A stretch of 64,000 bases of DNA from Antarcticibacterium sp. 1MA-6-2 (GCF_021535135.1 NZ_CP091036.1:1736001-1800000), one strand, 5' to 3'. Positions 19,355 to 29,511 are shown, counted from the stretch's first letter. Translations and numbers: made by a program. Notes: a model not told the origin generated them from the sequence alone.

Positions 19355-19910
19355 ACCGCCGGAATAAATAAGCGTGAAACCACGAAAAAAGAAAACCGAA
19401 AATAGCCCCGATAAATATCCCTGTTAAAATATCTCCCGGATAATGAACTCCCAGGTAAATACGGCTGTATGACACAAAAATTGCCCAAATTAGTAAGAAG
19501 TAAATAAGCCTGGGATAGTATTTTTTAAGAATAATACCCAGAAAAATCGCTACTCCTGTTGAATTTGAAGCATGTGCAGAAAAATACCCGAACCTTCCGC
19601 AACGTTCTGCTACAAATCTGGCATATTCCATGACTCCTTCCTGTCCGCAGGGACGGGGCCTCTCAAAGCTATGCTTAAAAACATTGGCTAATTGATCTGT
19701 CGCAGTAATGAGTAGCGCAATTAAGATTGCTGTTATGATCGCTCCTTTTATTCCGAATTTTTTAAATATGAGATAGAGCAGGAAGGCGTACAAGGGTAAA
19801 GCCGTCCACTTCTCTGTTACCAGCAACCAGAATGGATCCCAGGTGGTATTGCCTAAACTATTTAAAAAAAGGAATAGCTCCCTGTCCAGCTGATTGATAG
19901 ATTCAAGCAT
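19335..19910 (-). CDS. PAP2-family phosphatase
   Basis: 191 residues with several membrane segments and the PAP2 motifs KHSFERPRP (K-x6-RP), FSAHASNS (variant of PSGH) and SRIYLGVHYPGD (SR-x5-H-x3-D). Such enzymes dephosphorylate lipid pyrophosphates, for example undecaprenyl pyrophosphate. The gene is convergent with and overlaps the GT39 end by 20 bases. Confidence 0.92.
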   Translation of the reverse strand: MLESINQLDRELFLFLNSLGNTTWDPFWLLVTEKWTALPLYAFLLYLIFKKFGIKGAIITAILIALLITATDQLANVFKHSFERPRPCGQEGVMEYARFVAERCGRFGYFSAHASNSTGVAIFLGIILKKYYPRLIYFLLIWAIFVSYSRIYLGVHYPGDILTGIFIGAIFGFLFSWFHAYLFRRFRVPVL

Positions 19911-19915
19911 AGCTT

Positions 19916-20143
19916 CTAATCCTCGTATCTGGAGACTTCTCTATCATAAAACTCGTTCGCCTGTGTAATAAGAACTTCTGCCTGTTCTGCAAGTTCGTTT
20001 TCATCACTCTGGTCGAAATCTTCAAGCCATTCCACCTCATCGTCCTCAAGATTAATTATAAACCGTGGATACTCAGTGTGGATGACAAAAATAGCGTCAG
20101 GAAAATCGGTGTTATCACCTAAAAGGAATTTTGGAAAGTCCAT
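19916..20143 (-). CDS. Conserved small acidic protein
   Basis: A 75-residue acidic protein (MDFPKFLLGDNTDFPDAIFVIHTEYPRFIINLEDDEVEWLED) with no membrane segment. It is 5 bases from the PAP2 gene on the same strand, probably co-transcribed. I recognise it only as a family-type conserved hypothetical in flavobacteria; its role is unknown. Confidence 0.65.
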   Translation of the reverse strand: MDFPKFLLGDNTDFPDAIFVIHTEYPRFIINLEDDEVEWLEDFDQSDENELAEQAEVLITQANEFYDREVSRYED

Positions 20144-20215
20144 AAATTAAATTTTATCAAATATGTAAATTTTGAAGGAGAAAATGGTGCTTATTTGCAG
20201 CTTTCCGCAGAAGAT

Positions 20216-21592
20216 CTACTGAACCACCTGTTCCTGAAGAACATTTTCTTCCTCTTCTATAAGCTGCCGACTTAAAAAATTAAATCTTAAGTATAATAGT
20301 AATGCTGAAGCAGTCAATCCTGCAAGTAGACCTAGCCAGATCCCCATACTCCCTAGCTGCTCCTCTTTTCCGAAATAAATAGAAACCGGAAAACCAATGA
20401 TCCAGTATGCTATAAAGCAAATAACTGTAGGTATCTTAACATCCTGCAGCCCCCGTAATGCTCCCAGGATCACCACCTGCAAACCGTCGCTGAGCTGGAA
20501 CAAGGCAGCCACTATTAACAGTTGTGCTGCAAGTAATAAAACTTCAGGATCATCAATATACCAGGTTGGCAACCAATCCTTCAGCAAAATAAATCCCACG
20601 GCAAAGACAGCTTCAATTAAAAAAACGAGTAAAAATGTGGAAAAGGCAATGCGCCGGAGGTTTTTGTAATTCCTTAGCCCTTTTTGATTTCCCACCCGTA
20701 TGGTTGCTGTAACCCCCAGGCCTACTGCAATCATAAAAGTCATGGAGGCGAGATTAAGTGCAATCTGGTTTGCTGCCTGTGGATTTGTTCCCAGGGTTCC
20801 TGCAAGTATAATAGTACTTATGAAGATTGCCACTTCAAAAAACATTTGTAATGCTGTGGGTAAACCTAAGGCTAAAATCCGTTTAAAAATCTTTGGCTGC
20901 AGCAAATTTTTTCTGGTCCATATAAAGTAATTTTTAAATTTCTTCTTTCGCCGCAAAATTTCCCAAATAAACCAGAGCATGAAGAACCTGGAGATAAGAG
21001 TACCTATGGCTGCTCCAACTAATTCCAGCCTTGGAAAGATCCAGATTCCATATATGAGGAGAAAGTTAAAGGTCACATTCACCACATTAGCTAATAAGGT
21101 GGCATACATAGCATATATTGTTTGGGAAAGCCCATCTGCAAATTGCTTATATCCCTGAAAAACCATAAGCGGGATAAGAGAAAAGGCCACAATCTCCATG
21201 TAAGGAATTGCGAGATCCACCACCTCCGGCGGCTGATCCAGGTGGTACAAAATCGGCTTGGCTAGCAACAGAAGCAAAAACAGGAGAATTCCACTGGCTG
21301 TACTTAAAATGATCCCGTGATGGAAATAGCTCCGCCCGGTTTCAAGATCATCAGCTCCGTCGGCTTCTGCAATTAAAGGGGTTATTGCAAAAGAAAACCC
21401 GATTCCCAGGGAAAGAGCGATAAAGATTAAACTGTTTCCAAGAGAAACCGCGGCCAAAGGTGCAGCTCCCAACCTTCCTATCATCAAATTATCCACCAAC
21501 CCCACCAGAACATGACCCAATTGCCCCATCATCACCGGGAAAGCAATATTGAGATTGGTTTTAAATTCTTTGGTATAGCGGGAAAGATACAA
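20216..21592 (-). CDS. MATE family efflux transporter
   Basis: A complete 458-residue protein with 12 predicted membrane helices. The first half carries AFPVMMGQLGHVLVGLVDNLMIGRLGAAPLAAVSLGNS and the second half ALGLPTALQMFFEVAIF, the two homologous MATE halves. NorM/DinF-like members export drugs or metabolites against Na+ or H+. It is followed by no obvious partner. Confidence 0.93.
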   Translation of the reverse strand: MYLSRYTKEFKTNLNIAFPVMMGQLGHVLVGLVDNLMIGRLGAAPLAAVSLGNSLIFIALSLGIGFSFAITPLIAEADGADDLETGRSYFHHGIILSTASGILLFLLLLLAKPILYHLDQPPEVVDLAIPYMEIVAFSLIPLMVFQGYKQFADGLSQTIYAMYATLLANVVNVTFNFLLIYGIWIFPRLELVGAAIGTLISRFFMLWFIWEILRRKKKFKNYFIWTRKNLLQPKIFKRILALGLPTALQMFFEVAIFISTIILAGTLGTNPQAANQIALNLASMTFMIAVGLGVTATIRVGNQKGLRNYKNLRRIAFSTFLLVFLIEAVFAVGFILLKDWLPTWYIDDPEVLLLAAQLLIVAALFQLSDGLQVVILGALRGLQDVKIPTVICFIAYWIIGFPVSIYFGKEEQLGSMGIWLGLLAGLTASALLLYLRFNFLSRQLIEEEENVLQEQVVQ

Positions 21593-21655
21593 ACCTGAAA
21601 ATTTTAGTTTGCAAAGATAGCAGGGTTTTCAGGTTGAGGAAACAATTTTAGAAAA

Positions 21656-21783
21656 TAAGAGACAAGAGACAAGAGACAAGAGACAAGAGACAAGAGACAA
21701 GAGACAAGAGACAAGAGACAAGAGACAAGAGACAAGAGACAAGAGACAAGAGACAAGAGACAAGAGACAAGAGACAAGAGACA
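21656..21783. repeat. Perfect heptamer satellite (GAGACAA)n
   Basis: About 18 tandem copies of a 7-base unit (GAGACAA) with almost no variation, between the MATE and M28 genes. The purine-rich strand is +. The near-perfect copies indicate recent slippage, unlike the older degenerate repeats elsewhere. Confidence 0.95.
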
Positions 21784-21789
21784 CTCTTC

Positions 21790-21887
21790 CGTCTTAATCG
21801 GCTGTCGCCGATTAAGCCATCCTCCCTTTTTAAGGGAAGGAGCTTTTAAATAGGTGAATTAAACGTCCCCTTCGGGGGCTGGGGGAT
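21790..21887. repeat. Three short palindromes
   Basis: CTTAATCGGC / GCCGATTAAG, CCCTTTTTAAGGG and CCCCTTCGGGGG follow the satellite in a row. They look like a dispersed extragenic palindromic element and may also terminate M28 and MATE transcripts. No gene is present. Confidence 0.6.
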
Positions 21888-21888
21888 T

Positions 21889-23307
21889 TTACATCTTCGG
21901 CTCTTGTTGGGTGGAAATGGTTTTAAAACCGTATTTGTCAACCAGATATATTAAGGATGCCATAGTAGCTGCGCCTAATTCCAACTCTCTCTTGTTTATT
22001 GCTTCAAAAGTGTCGTTATCGGAATGGTGATGGTCAAAGTAACGTTGAGAATCTGGTCGTAATCCTGCCAGTACTACAGAACCGTTTTTTAATGGAATAA
22101 TATCTGCTCCGCTGCCATTGCGGTGGAACTGATGAATGAGATAAGGTTCAAAAAGCTTTTTCCAGCTTTCTATTTGATTAAATTGTGCATCTCCCGTGTC
22201 AAAGGAAAATCCGCGTGGGGTGAAGCCGCCTGCATCGCTCTCCAGCGCAAAAATGTGATTCTCTTTTTTACGTTTTACCTCTTCGGCATACTTGTTTCCA
22301 CCTCTTAATCCATTTTCCTCATTCATAAAAAGGACCACCCTAATACTCCTTTTTGGCTTGTAATTTATTTCTTTAAAGAGACGTAATACTTCCATGGACT
22401 GTACTACTCCTGCCCCATCGTCATGAGACCCATCTCCCAGATCCCAGGAATCCAGGTGGCCACCTACTACTATATATTCATCAGGAAATTCTGATCCCGT
22501 TATTTCCCCAATAACGTTATAAGATTGAACATCAGCCAATTGCTCACTGTTGATCTTCATGTACAATTTTACCGATTTATCCAGCTTCAAAAGAGAGCTT
22601 AGATATTCAGCATCATTCGTACAAATAGCTGCTGAAGGAATTCTCTTTTCCACAGGAAGATCTTCGTAAGTCATACTCCCCGTATGAGGAAAATCATCCA
22701 GCCTGTGGGTAAGTGATCTAACTATAACTCCCACCGCACCGTATTTAACAGCCTCTGCTGCGCCTTTATATCTTTGATCTACACAACCCCCGTAAGCTGC
22801 AAATGTGTTAATAAGATCGGCACGCATGGGTCGATTAAAGAATATAATTTTTCCTTTTATCTGTTCCTCTCCGTATTTTTCAAGATCTTCAATTCCCTGG
22901 ACTTCTATGACTTCAGCTTTAGTTCCCATCGCCGGAGTGGAAACTGAACCTCCAAGAGCTGCAATATTTACATTTCTGCTTGTTCCGGGAGCAGTTTCTA
23001 TGAAGGCGTACTCTTTGGTACCCCTTATCCATTTTGGCACCATTACAGGTTGCAGCCATACTTTTTCCAGACCTAATTCTTCCAGCTCTTTTTTAGTGTA
23101 TTCTACAGCCCGTTGTGCGTTTACTGATCCTGATAATCTTGGGCCGATTTTTAATGAGAGATGCTCCAGCCAGTCATATGCCTGACCATTAAGCAGGGCC
23201 ATATCATAAATTTTCCTGATCTCCAGAGAATCTTCAGCTGAAGATGTGTCCTGGGAAAAGCCTTTGAAGGATAGTAAGAGTATGAACAGAAAAAACATTT
23301 TTCTCAT
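21889..23307 (-). CDS. Secreted M28 family zinc peptidase
   Basis: A 472-residue protein with a signal peptide (FFLFILLLSFKGFSQ). A PA domain lies in the middle, and the M28 zinc ligands are visible: VVGGHLDSWD, SHDDGAG, MNEENG, LESDAGG and the late YFDHHHSDND. The overall plan resembles carboxypeptidase Q-like aminopeptidases. It probably digests peptides in the periplasm or outside the cell. Confidence 0.92.
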   Translation of the reverse strand: MRKMFFLFILLLSFKGFSQDTSSAEDSLEIRKIYDMALLNGQAYDWLEHLSLKIGPRLSGSVNAQRAVEYTKKELEELGLEKVWLQPVMVPKWIRGTKEYAFIETAPGTSRNVNIAALGGSVSTPAMGTKAEVIEVQGIEDLEKYGEEQIKGKIIFFNRPMRADLINTFAAYGGCVDQRYKGAAEAVKYGAVGVIVRSLTHRLDDFPHTGSMTYEDLPVEKRIPSAAICTNDAEYLSSLLKLDKSVKLYMKINSEQLADVQSYNVIGEITGSEFPDEYIVVGGHLDSWDLGDGSHDDGAGVVQSMEVLRLFKEINYKPKRSIRVVLFMNEENGLRGGNKYAEEVKRKKENHIFALESDAGGFTPRGFSFDTGDAQFNQIESWKKLFEPYLIHQFHRNGSGADIIPLKNGSVVLAGLRPDSQRYFDHHHSDNDTFEAINKRELELGAATMASLIYLVDKYGFKTISTQQEPKM

Positions 23308-23360
23308 CAGGTATAATTTTCAGCTAAATAACTAAATTTTTAAAAGGAGAGAAAGTCAAC

Positions 23361-24240
23361 CTACTCTTTTTGCAATTCTTCCTTATACTGCTCCAGGTTC
23401 TTTTTTATTTCCGGAGCAAGTTCCGGTTCTTTTACTTCTTTATACCCCGAGAGCTCCTCCCATAACACCTTTGCAACTAAATAACGGGCTGTGGTTTTGT
23501 CATCTGAAGGAATAACATACCAGGGAGCGATGGAAGTAGAAGTCTTATTTATTGCCTCCTCATAACATTTCCTGTATGTGTCCCACAACTTACGCTCCTC
23601 AAGATCACCGGGAGAAAATTTCCATTGCTTTTCCGGCTTTCTTAATCTACGCAGAAGCCTATACCTTTGTTCTTCTTTGGAAATGTTCAGAAAGAATTTA
23701 AAGATGATGGTACCATTTTGCTGAAGGTGTTTCTCAAAATTCCTGATATCTTCAAATCGTTTTTCCCAAAAATCTTCTGTAATATCCTCAACGCTGTTGA
23801 TCCCCGGAAGATTCTCATTCATAATATATTCCGGATGGACGCGGGTAACCAGTACATTTTCATAGTGCGTCCTGTTGAAAACCCCGAATTTCCCTCTTGC
23901 TTAGCAAAGCAATATAGTGCCGCCACAAGAAATCGTGTTTTAATTCGAGGGAGGAAGGAACCTTAAAACTGTGTACCACAACTCCACGAGTATTAAAACC
24001 TTTAAAAACTTCTCTTACCAAACTATCTTTCCCTGAAGTGTCCATGCCCTGAAGGCAGAAAAGAACGGAATATTTTCCATGGGCATAGAGCTTATTTTGC
24101 CAGTCTGCCAGCTTTTTCCGAATATCCTTTAAATTTTTTTTAATCTCCTCTTTATCTGCCTCCAGGTCTAAAGACGTTTGAAGATCTGAGATTTTTATTT
24201 GCGAAGTGACTTTAAAATCAGCTGAATTAATTTTAATCAT
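23361..24240 (-). CDS. Polyphosphate kinase 2 family protein
   Basis: PPK2 enzymes phosphorylate nucleotides with polyphosphate. Walker A is FCLQGMDTSGKDS (about residue 65), followed by VREVFKGFNTRGV, HDFLWRHYIAL and, after the frame change, VFNRTHYENVLVTRVHPEYI. The C-terminal part has FFLNISKEEQRYRLLRR and WYVIPSDDKTTARYLV. The frame breaks at 23899-23905 (GCTTAGC); restoring GCCGGC gives LPARGKFGVFNRTHYE and 292 residues. It is divergent from a GNAT-like gene. Confidence 0.92.
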
Positions 24241-24311
24241 ATGTGTGGTTTAAAATAAAGATACAAATCTTAAATCCATATTTTTTTTATCTTCGCCTCA
24301 AACAGAAGAAT

Positions 24312-24899
24312 TTGAATAAGGAAGAGGTTATTGAGCACGTATCGTATTTACTTCAGGAAGTTACCACTTCCATGGAAATAGTAAAGGATGATCACAAAAG
24401 AGAACAGCGTTTTAAGTACCTGGCGAAGTATATGGTTGAAAAGGCCATTGAAAAGGATGGCTTAATTGTTTCAGAAAATGGACGCGGAGTTGCTATTCTC
24501 TATCGTACCAATAGCAAAGACAAAAATTTTTGGAAAGATCTTGTGCAGGACCTGAAGCTGGCAATAAATGTTACCGGGATAAGGAAAGGCCTGAAAGCCA
24601 TGAAAAACCAAAAATATGTAAAAGACCAGCGACCTAAAGAGGGTGATTATCTTTATTGCTGGTTTTGGGGGATTCTCCCGGATTCCCGTGGAAGTGATGA
24701 CAGCAAAACTGCTTATGAAATGAAGAACAGGTTCTATGAAATAGCAAAGGAGTTGCAACTTCCTATTTATGCTGAATCCCGGAACAGGAGGATTAGTCTT
24801 GCTTACAGGCGATATGGCTTTGAACTGTTTCACGAATGGAACCACCCCAGCGGAGACGTTATGTACTTTTTACGGTATCTTCCCCCCGCGAAAGAGTAA
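24312..24899 (+). CDS. GNAT-like acetyltransferase
   Basis: About 195 residues. The frame is open from 24243, but TTG 24312 (NKEEVIEHVSYLLQEV) is a plausible start because a TATCTTCG box lies just before it. IYAESRNRRISLAYRRYGFELFHEWNHPSGDVMYFLRY near the C-terminus resembles the C-terminal strands of GNAT-fold proteins (YGFE). The classic acetyl-CoA loop is not evident, so the assignment is by overall resemblance. Confidence 0.55.
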   Translation: MNKEEVIEHVSYLLQEVTTSMEIVKDDHKREQRFKYLAKYMVEKAIEKDGLIVSENGRGVAILYRTNSKDKNFWKDLVQDLKLAINVTGIRKGLKAMKNQKYVKDQRPKEGDYLYCWFWGILPDSRGSDDSKTAYEMKNRFYEIAKELQLPIYAESRNRRISLAYRRYGFELFHEWNHPSGDVMYFLRYLPPAKE

Positions 24900-24968
24900 A
24901 AAATTGATTCCTTACAATCTTTAAAGCATTAGAATGGGTTAAATGCTGCTACAAACTTTTGTCTATAG

Positions 24969-26135
24969 TTAAGCTTTACTTGCAAACAACCTTACATCTT
25001 CTTCTGTAACCTCGTTTCCACCCAGGATGATAAGTCGCTCCACTACATTCCTTAATTCGCGAATATTTCCCGTCCAGTCATATTCCTTTAAAAGGTTTAT
25101 GGCACCTTCAGTAAAATTTTTCTTGATGCTGCCCTGTTCTTCTGTAATCTTTTCGCTGAAAAATTCTACCAATAACGGAATATCCTCCCGACGTTCATTT
25201 AATGGCGGTACCTGAACTAAAATGACAGCAAGACGATGGAAAAGATCTTCCCGGAATTTCTTTTCCTCAATTTCTCTTTTCAGGTCTTTATTGGTAGCTG
25301 CCACTACCCGAACATCCACTTTTATATCTTTATCACTTCCCACCCGCGAGATCTTATTCTCCTGCAGCGCACGTAAAACTTTAGCCTGTGCCGAAAGGCT
25401 CATATCCCCTATTTCATCCAGAAATATTGTACCACCGTTGGCTGCTTCAAACTTTCCGGCCCGATCTCTAACGGCTGAAGTAAAAGCTCCTTTTACATGA
25501 CCAAATAATTCACTCTCTATTAATTCTGAAGGGATTGCGGCACAGTTAACTTCTATCATAGGGCCGTTCGACCGCTCGCTTTTTTGATGCAGCCAGTGTG
25601 CAACCAATTCCTTTCCTGTTCCATTGGGGCCCGTTATAAGTACCCGGGCATCTGTAGGTGCCACTTTTTCTATAATGCCCTTAATGCGGGAAATGGCAGG
25701 AGATTCTCCTATCATTTGATAATTTTTCCCCACCTTCTTCTTAAGACGGGTATTTTCAACTACCAGTTCTTTACGATCAAGAGCATTGCGTACCGTATTG
25801 AGCAATCGGTTAAGATCTGGCGGTTTAGAAATATAATCAAAAGCTCCAAGTCTCATCGTATTAACCGCAGTATCTAAATCTCCATGACCAGAGATCATCA
25901 CTACAGGAACTTCAGATTTAATTTTCTTTATAGCCTCCAGCACTTCTATTCCATCCATTTTTGGCATCTTGATGTCGCACAGAACAAGGTCATATTCCTC
26001 ATCCTTTACTTTTTCTATTCCCACCAATCCGTCTTCAGCTTCATCAACTTCATATGTGCTGTTCTCTTCAGAAAGAATTTTTATTAATACCCGGCGAATA
26101 GCCGCTTCATCTTCTATAATCAATATTTTAGGCAT
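24969..26135 (-). CDS. NtrC-type response regulator without DNA-binding domain
   Basis: 388 residues: a receiver domain (ILIIEDEAAIRRVL, phospho-acceptor in LVLCDIKMPKMDG, GAFDYISKPP) and an AAA+ domain (Walker A GPNGTGKE, SELFGHVKGAFTSA, Walker B GGTIFLDEIGD, NERREDIPLL, WTGNIRELRNVVERL). The sigma-54-contact loop reads GAFTSA instead of GAFTGA, and the protein ends at VRLFASKA with no Fis-type HTH. Both are features of a flavobacterial subgroup. It may act without DNA binding; no histidine kinase is adjacent. Confidence 0.9.
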   Translation of the reverse strand: MPKILIIEDEAAIRRVLIKILSEENSTYEVDEAEDGLVGIEKVKDEEYDLVLCDIKMPKMDGIEVLEAIKKIKSEVPVVMISGHGDLDTAVNTMRLGAFDYISKPPDLNRLLNTVRNALDRKELVVENTRLKKKVGKNYQMIGESPAISRIKGIIEKVAPTDARVLITGPNGTGKELVAHWLHQKSERSNGPMIEVNCAAIPSELIESELFGHVKGAFTSAVRDRAGKFEAANGGTIFLDEIGDMSLSAQAKVLRALQENKISRVGSDKDIKVDVRVVAATNKDLKREIEEKKFREDLFHRLAVILVQVPPLNERREDIPLLVEFFSEKITEEQGSIKKNFTEGAINLLKEYDWTGNIRELRNVVERLIILGGNEVTEEDVRLFASKA

Positions 26136-26137
26136 AC

Positions 26138-27040
26138 TTATATTTTAAATTTTAGACCCGTACGTCCATAGAAAGTATTTACTCTGTTGATATCATAAAC
26201 ATCGTCGCGATTGTCATCCCGGATCCTGATATCATTTCTAATTGTATGGCCTGCATACACGTAATATACTAAATGATCTGTAAAGTTATACTCATACCCA
26301 ATTCCTGCAAGAACTATTGTCATGGAAATATTTTCAGCAAGCGCAGTAGATCCCTCTACCTCCCTGTTCTCCTGAATATTGGCAAAAAAACCGTCAAGGG
26401 TTACAAATGCCTGCAATTCATTCTTTTTATCTATATAATATTTTAAATTGCTCTTAGGCACTCCTAAAGTATAGGACCAGTTGGGATGAAATTCCCTATA
26501 ATAATTAACAATAGGTAAAGGAAATGGAAAACCGGAAGTAGTAGAATAATGTAATCCCAGGATAAGTCGCCAGGGTACCTCAACACCTTCTTTCCCACTA
26601 TCATTTATAAATAAGACTGCCCCGGTATATAACAAATCATCATTTATTATTTTACCAAGTTCAAAATTGGAAGCCAGCATTAATCCTCCCTGAACTGCAT
26701 ACCGCCATTTTTCACTTATTTTATCGGTAAAACCCAAAGTTGCAGTAAAAGACTGGTATCGGTCCAGGTCTCTTAAATTCCCAAAGGGTGCATTGTCTTC
26801 ATATTTAAAATTGATATTCTCATAATCAAGGCCTGGAACCAGATATGCGTCTTCACCTAATTTAATAGGGAAGTTCACAAATGTGCGAAATCGCCTAAAG
26901 GAGTTATCTGAACTGGATTGGGGAAAATAAGTGTATTCAATCCTTGCAAGGTCGGTGCTTTGAGCCTGAGAAAAATCTGTAACTCCAGCCAGAAGCAAGA
27001 AAACACACCAATGGTAAAATTTAATCTTTTTGAGGTTCAT
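26138..27040 (-). CDS. DUF6268-like outer-membrane beta-barrel protein
   Basis: 300 residues with a signal peptide (CVFLLLAGVTDFSQAQ) and alternating beta strands (ARIEYTYFPQSSSDNSFRRFRTFVNFPIKL, GIGYEYNFTDHLVYYVYAGHTIR) ending in FYGRTGLKFKI, an outer-membrane-barrel style terminus. It lies 2 bases upstream of the NtrC-type gene in the same direction, so the two are probably one transcript. Function unknown. Confidence 0.75.
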   Translation of the reverse strand: MNLKKIKFYHWCVFLLLAGVTDFSQAQSTDLARIEYTYFPQSSSDNSFRRFRTFVNFPIKLGEDAYLVPGLDYENINFKYEDNAPFGNLRDLDRYQSFTATLGFTDKISEKWRYAVQGGLMLASNFELGKIINDDLLYTGAVLFINDSGKEGVEVPWRLILGLHYSTTSGFPFPLPIVNYYREFHPNWSYTLGVPKSNLKYYIDKKNELQAFVTLDGFFANIQENREVEGSTALAENISMTIVLAGIGYEYNFTDHLVYYVYAGHTIRNDIRIRDDNRDDVYDINRVNTFYGRTGLKFKI

Positions 27041-27192
27041 GATTAAATTGATTTTAGACTTAGTTATACTTCTGTGGCTTTATTTTGCCACTTATACCAC
27101 TACTTAAAAAAGTGGATGGTGTAAATCTAATTCTTTATGAAGGCAGAGGCTGTTAAAAGAAGCCTAATATGAATTTTTAAGCTAGGTTTCTT

Positions 27193-28492
27193 CTAATATT
27201 TAATCCACTTATATAGCTCTTTGTAAGTGGGTTTTTTTCCATACATAAGAATCCCCACCCTGTAGATTTTAGCCGCCAGCCACAACACCCCCACATTGGT
27301 GATAATGAGTAACAGTACTGATATAAGGAGCTCCCACCATGGAACTCCAAAGGGAATTCTCATAAGCATTACAATGGGAGAAGTGAGTGGGATCATAGAA
27401 AATATTGTGGAGACAGAACCGTGAGGATTTTCAATAACCGAAAAGAAGCCCACGTAAATCCCCAGCATAAGTGGCAGAATTATAGGAAACATAAATTGTT
27501 GGGTATCAGTTTCACTGTCTACCGCTGCTCCTATAGCGGCATAAATTGCGCTGTAAAGAAAATATCCGCCAATAAAGTAGATAAGGAAAAAGATAACCAG
27601 GCTTAAAATAGGCAAATTTGTAATATCTATTAACAGCTGTTGCATTTCACTGTTATTCATTTGCTCCAGTCCTTGTTGTGCCTGCGGTTGCGTCGCCATC
27701 ATATCTAATCCTGTAAGCGTGGTTGTAATGAATAGAAGTAAAGCACCCAGAACAACCCAAATTGCAAATTGGGTAATCCCTGCAAGGGAGGTGCCCAGAA
27801 TCTTACCAAGCATTAGCTGAATTGGCTTTACCGAAGAAACAATAATTTCAATTATGCGATTAGTCTTTTCCTCAATTACACTACGCATTACCATATTTCC
27901 ATAAATAATAATGAACATCATAAGCAGATAACCTGCAGCACCTCCAAAGATCATTTTTATATAAGAAGACATTTTCGAAGTCCTTTGTCCCTCGAAATTT
28001 TGAATCTGAATATTTACCTGTGCCTCTGCCGATTCAATTTTCGAGACGTCAACCCCCCCGGGCTATTAATTCGCGGGTGGTAAGTTTTTCTGAAATTATT
28101 CTTTCAATTTGTTGAAGGGTGTTTATTCCGGGAGGTTCCTTTCCATAGAACTGGATTGCCTGTGCCAGCTCCAGATTGTTTTCAATTTCGGGAATATAAA
28201 GCAGGCCATAATAAGATTTCTCCCTTACAAGCGCTTTTCCCTGTTCCAGTGAAATTGAAGAAAGGTCGAGATAAGTAATGTCACCTGTATTTCTAAACTC
28301 TCCGGCAAAAACGCCACTTTCATCATTTACAGCAATGGTTCGTTTTTCGCTGTTATTAAGCATGCTTAAATAGGCTATAAGCATAAACATTCCAACCAGG
28401 ATAAGCGGGCTTAGGAAAGTCATAACAATAAAGGTCTTATTTCGTACCCTTGCCATATACTCCCGCCTTATAATGAGTTTTAAATTACGCAT
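27193..28492 (-). CDS. ABC-2 type transporter permease (NatB-like)
   Basis: The N-terminal part has one membrane helix (TFIVMTFLSPLILVGMFMLIAYL) and a large extracytoplasmic loop. The C-terminal part has five helices, with NMVMRSVIEEKTNRIIEIIVSSVKPIQLMLGKILG, the conserved ABC-2 signature. The frame breaks at a run of seven G (plus-strand C) near 28053; with six, LIARGVDVSKIESAEAQVNIQNF joins the halves and 433 codons result. It overlaps the ATPase gene by 8 bases, so both form one exporter of the Na+/drug exporter type. Confidence 0.88.
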
Positions 28493-29414
28493 TCTGGGTG
28501 ACTGTTTTAATGAAAATATCGTTTACCGAAGGAATTACCTCGACAAAATGATTTACCCTTGCCCTTGTAAGCAGGTACTGTAAAAGGTCGTTTGGAGAAT
28601 CCTCCTGCCCTATTTGCAGCCTCAGTTTTAGATCATCGGTAATGCTTTTATAATTTGCTTCTGAAACAATAAATCTTGTTTTCAACTCTTCAAGAAGCAA
28701 ATCTTCATTTTCAGCACTAAGACCTACTTCGAATGTGTTGGATTTATACTCTCTTTTTATGTCGGCTACCTTACCATCCAGGAGTTTGTTTGATTTATGA
28801 ATAAGCGCCATATATTCACAAAGTTCTTCAACACTTTCCATGCGATGCGTAGAAAAAAGAATCGTTGCACCTTCATCCCGTAAATGAATTATTTCATTTT
28901 TTATAATATCAGCATTTACAGGATCAAATCCGCTGAAGGGTTCATCAAAGATCAAAAGCTTGGGATTGTGGAGAACGGTGATCACAAATTGCACTTTTTG
29001 AGCCATTCCTTTAGATAGTTCCTGGATCTTTTTATCCCACCAGTGTGTGATCTCAAGACGTTTGAACCAATAATCAAGTCTTTCTTTGGCTTCTTTTTTA
29101 GTCAGGCCCTTTAATCTTGCAAGGTATAGTGCCTGCTCCCCTACTTTCATAGATTTGTAAAGTCCCCTTTCTTCGGGAAGATATCCAATATAACTCACAT
29201 CATTTGGTTGTAATGGTTTCCCGTCAAAATATACCTTTCCCGTATCGGGCATGGTAATTTGATTAATTATTCTTATAAAAGTGGTTTTTCCTGCACCATT
29301 TGGACCTAGCAATCCAAAAATGCTTTGCTGCGGGATTGTTATTGAAACATCATTTAGTGCAGTGAAACTTCCAAATTGTTTGCAAATGTTTTCTGCTACT
29401 AAGAGATTAGCCAT
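28485..29414 (-). CDS. ABC transporter ATP-binding protein
   Basis: 309 residues with Walker A GLLGPNGAGKTT, Q-loop GYLPEERGLY, signature LSKGMAQKVQF, Walker B LLIFDEPFSGFDPVN and switch STHRME. The C-terminal extension (after residue 215) is typical of the DUF4162-containing NatA/CcmA-like exporters. It is translationally coupled with the permease gene downstream. Confidence 0.94.
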   Translation of the reverse strand: MANLLVAENICKQFGSFTALNDVSITIPQQSIFGLLGPNGAGKTTFIRIINQITMPDTGKVYFDGKPLQPNDVSYIGYLPEERGLYKSMKVGEQALYLARLKGLTKKEAKERLDYWFKRLEITHWWDKKIQELSKGMAQKVQFVITVLHNPKLLIFDEPFSGFDPVNADIIKNEIIHLRDEGATILFSTHRMESVEELCEYMALIHKSNKLLDGKVADIKREYKSNTFEVGLSAENEDLLLEELKTRFIVSEANYKSITDDLKLRLQIGQEDSPNDLLQYLLTRARVNHFVEVIPSVNDIFIKTVTQNA

Positions 29415-29511
29415 ACTTTTGCTTTAGGTAGTAAATATATTGAAATAGCCATAGAAAGCTTTTTATTTAAGAGCATTTTAATCTGCTGCAAAAAAAGGAC
29501 AGTTACTAAAA

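Noticed and set aside
20310..20350. ACCTAGC and CCTAGCT in the MATE gene as scars
   Set aside because: The reading frame is intact and the encoded residues (WLGLLAG) fit the family, so these are probably real sequence.
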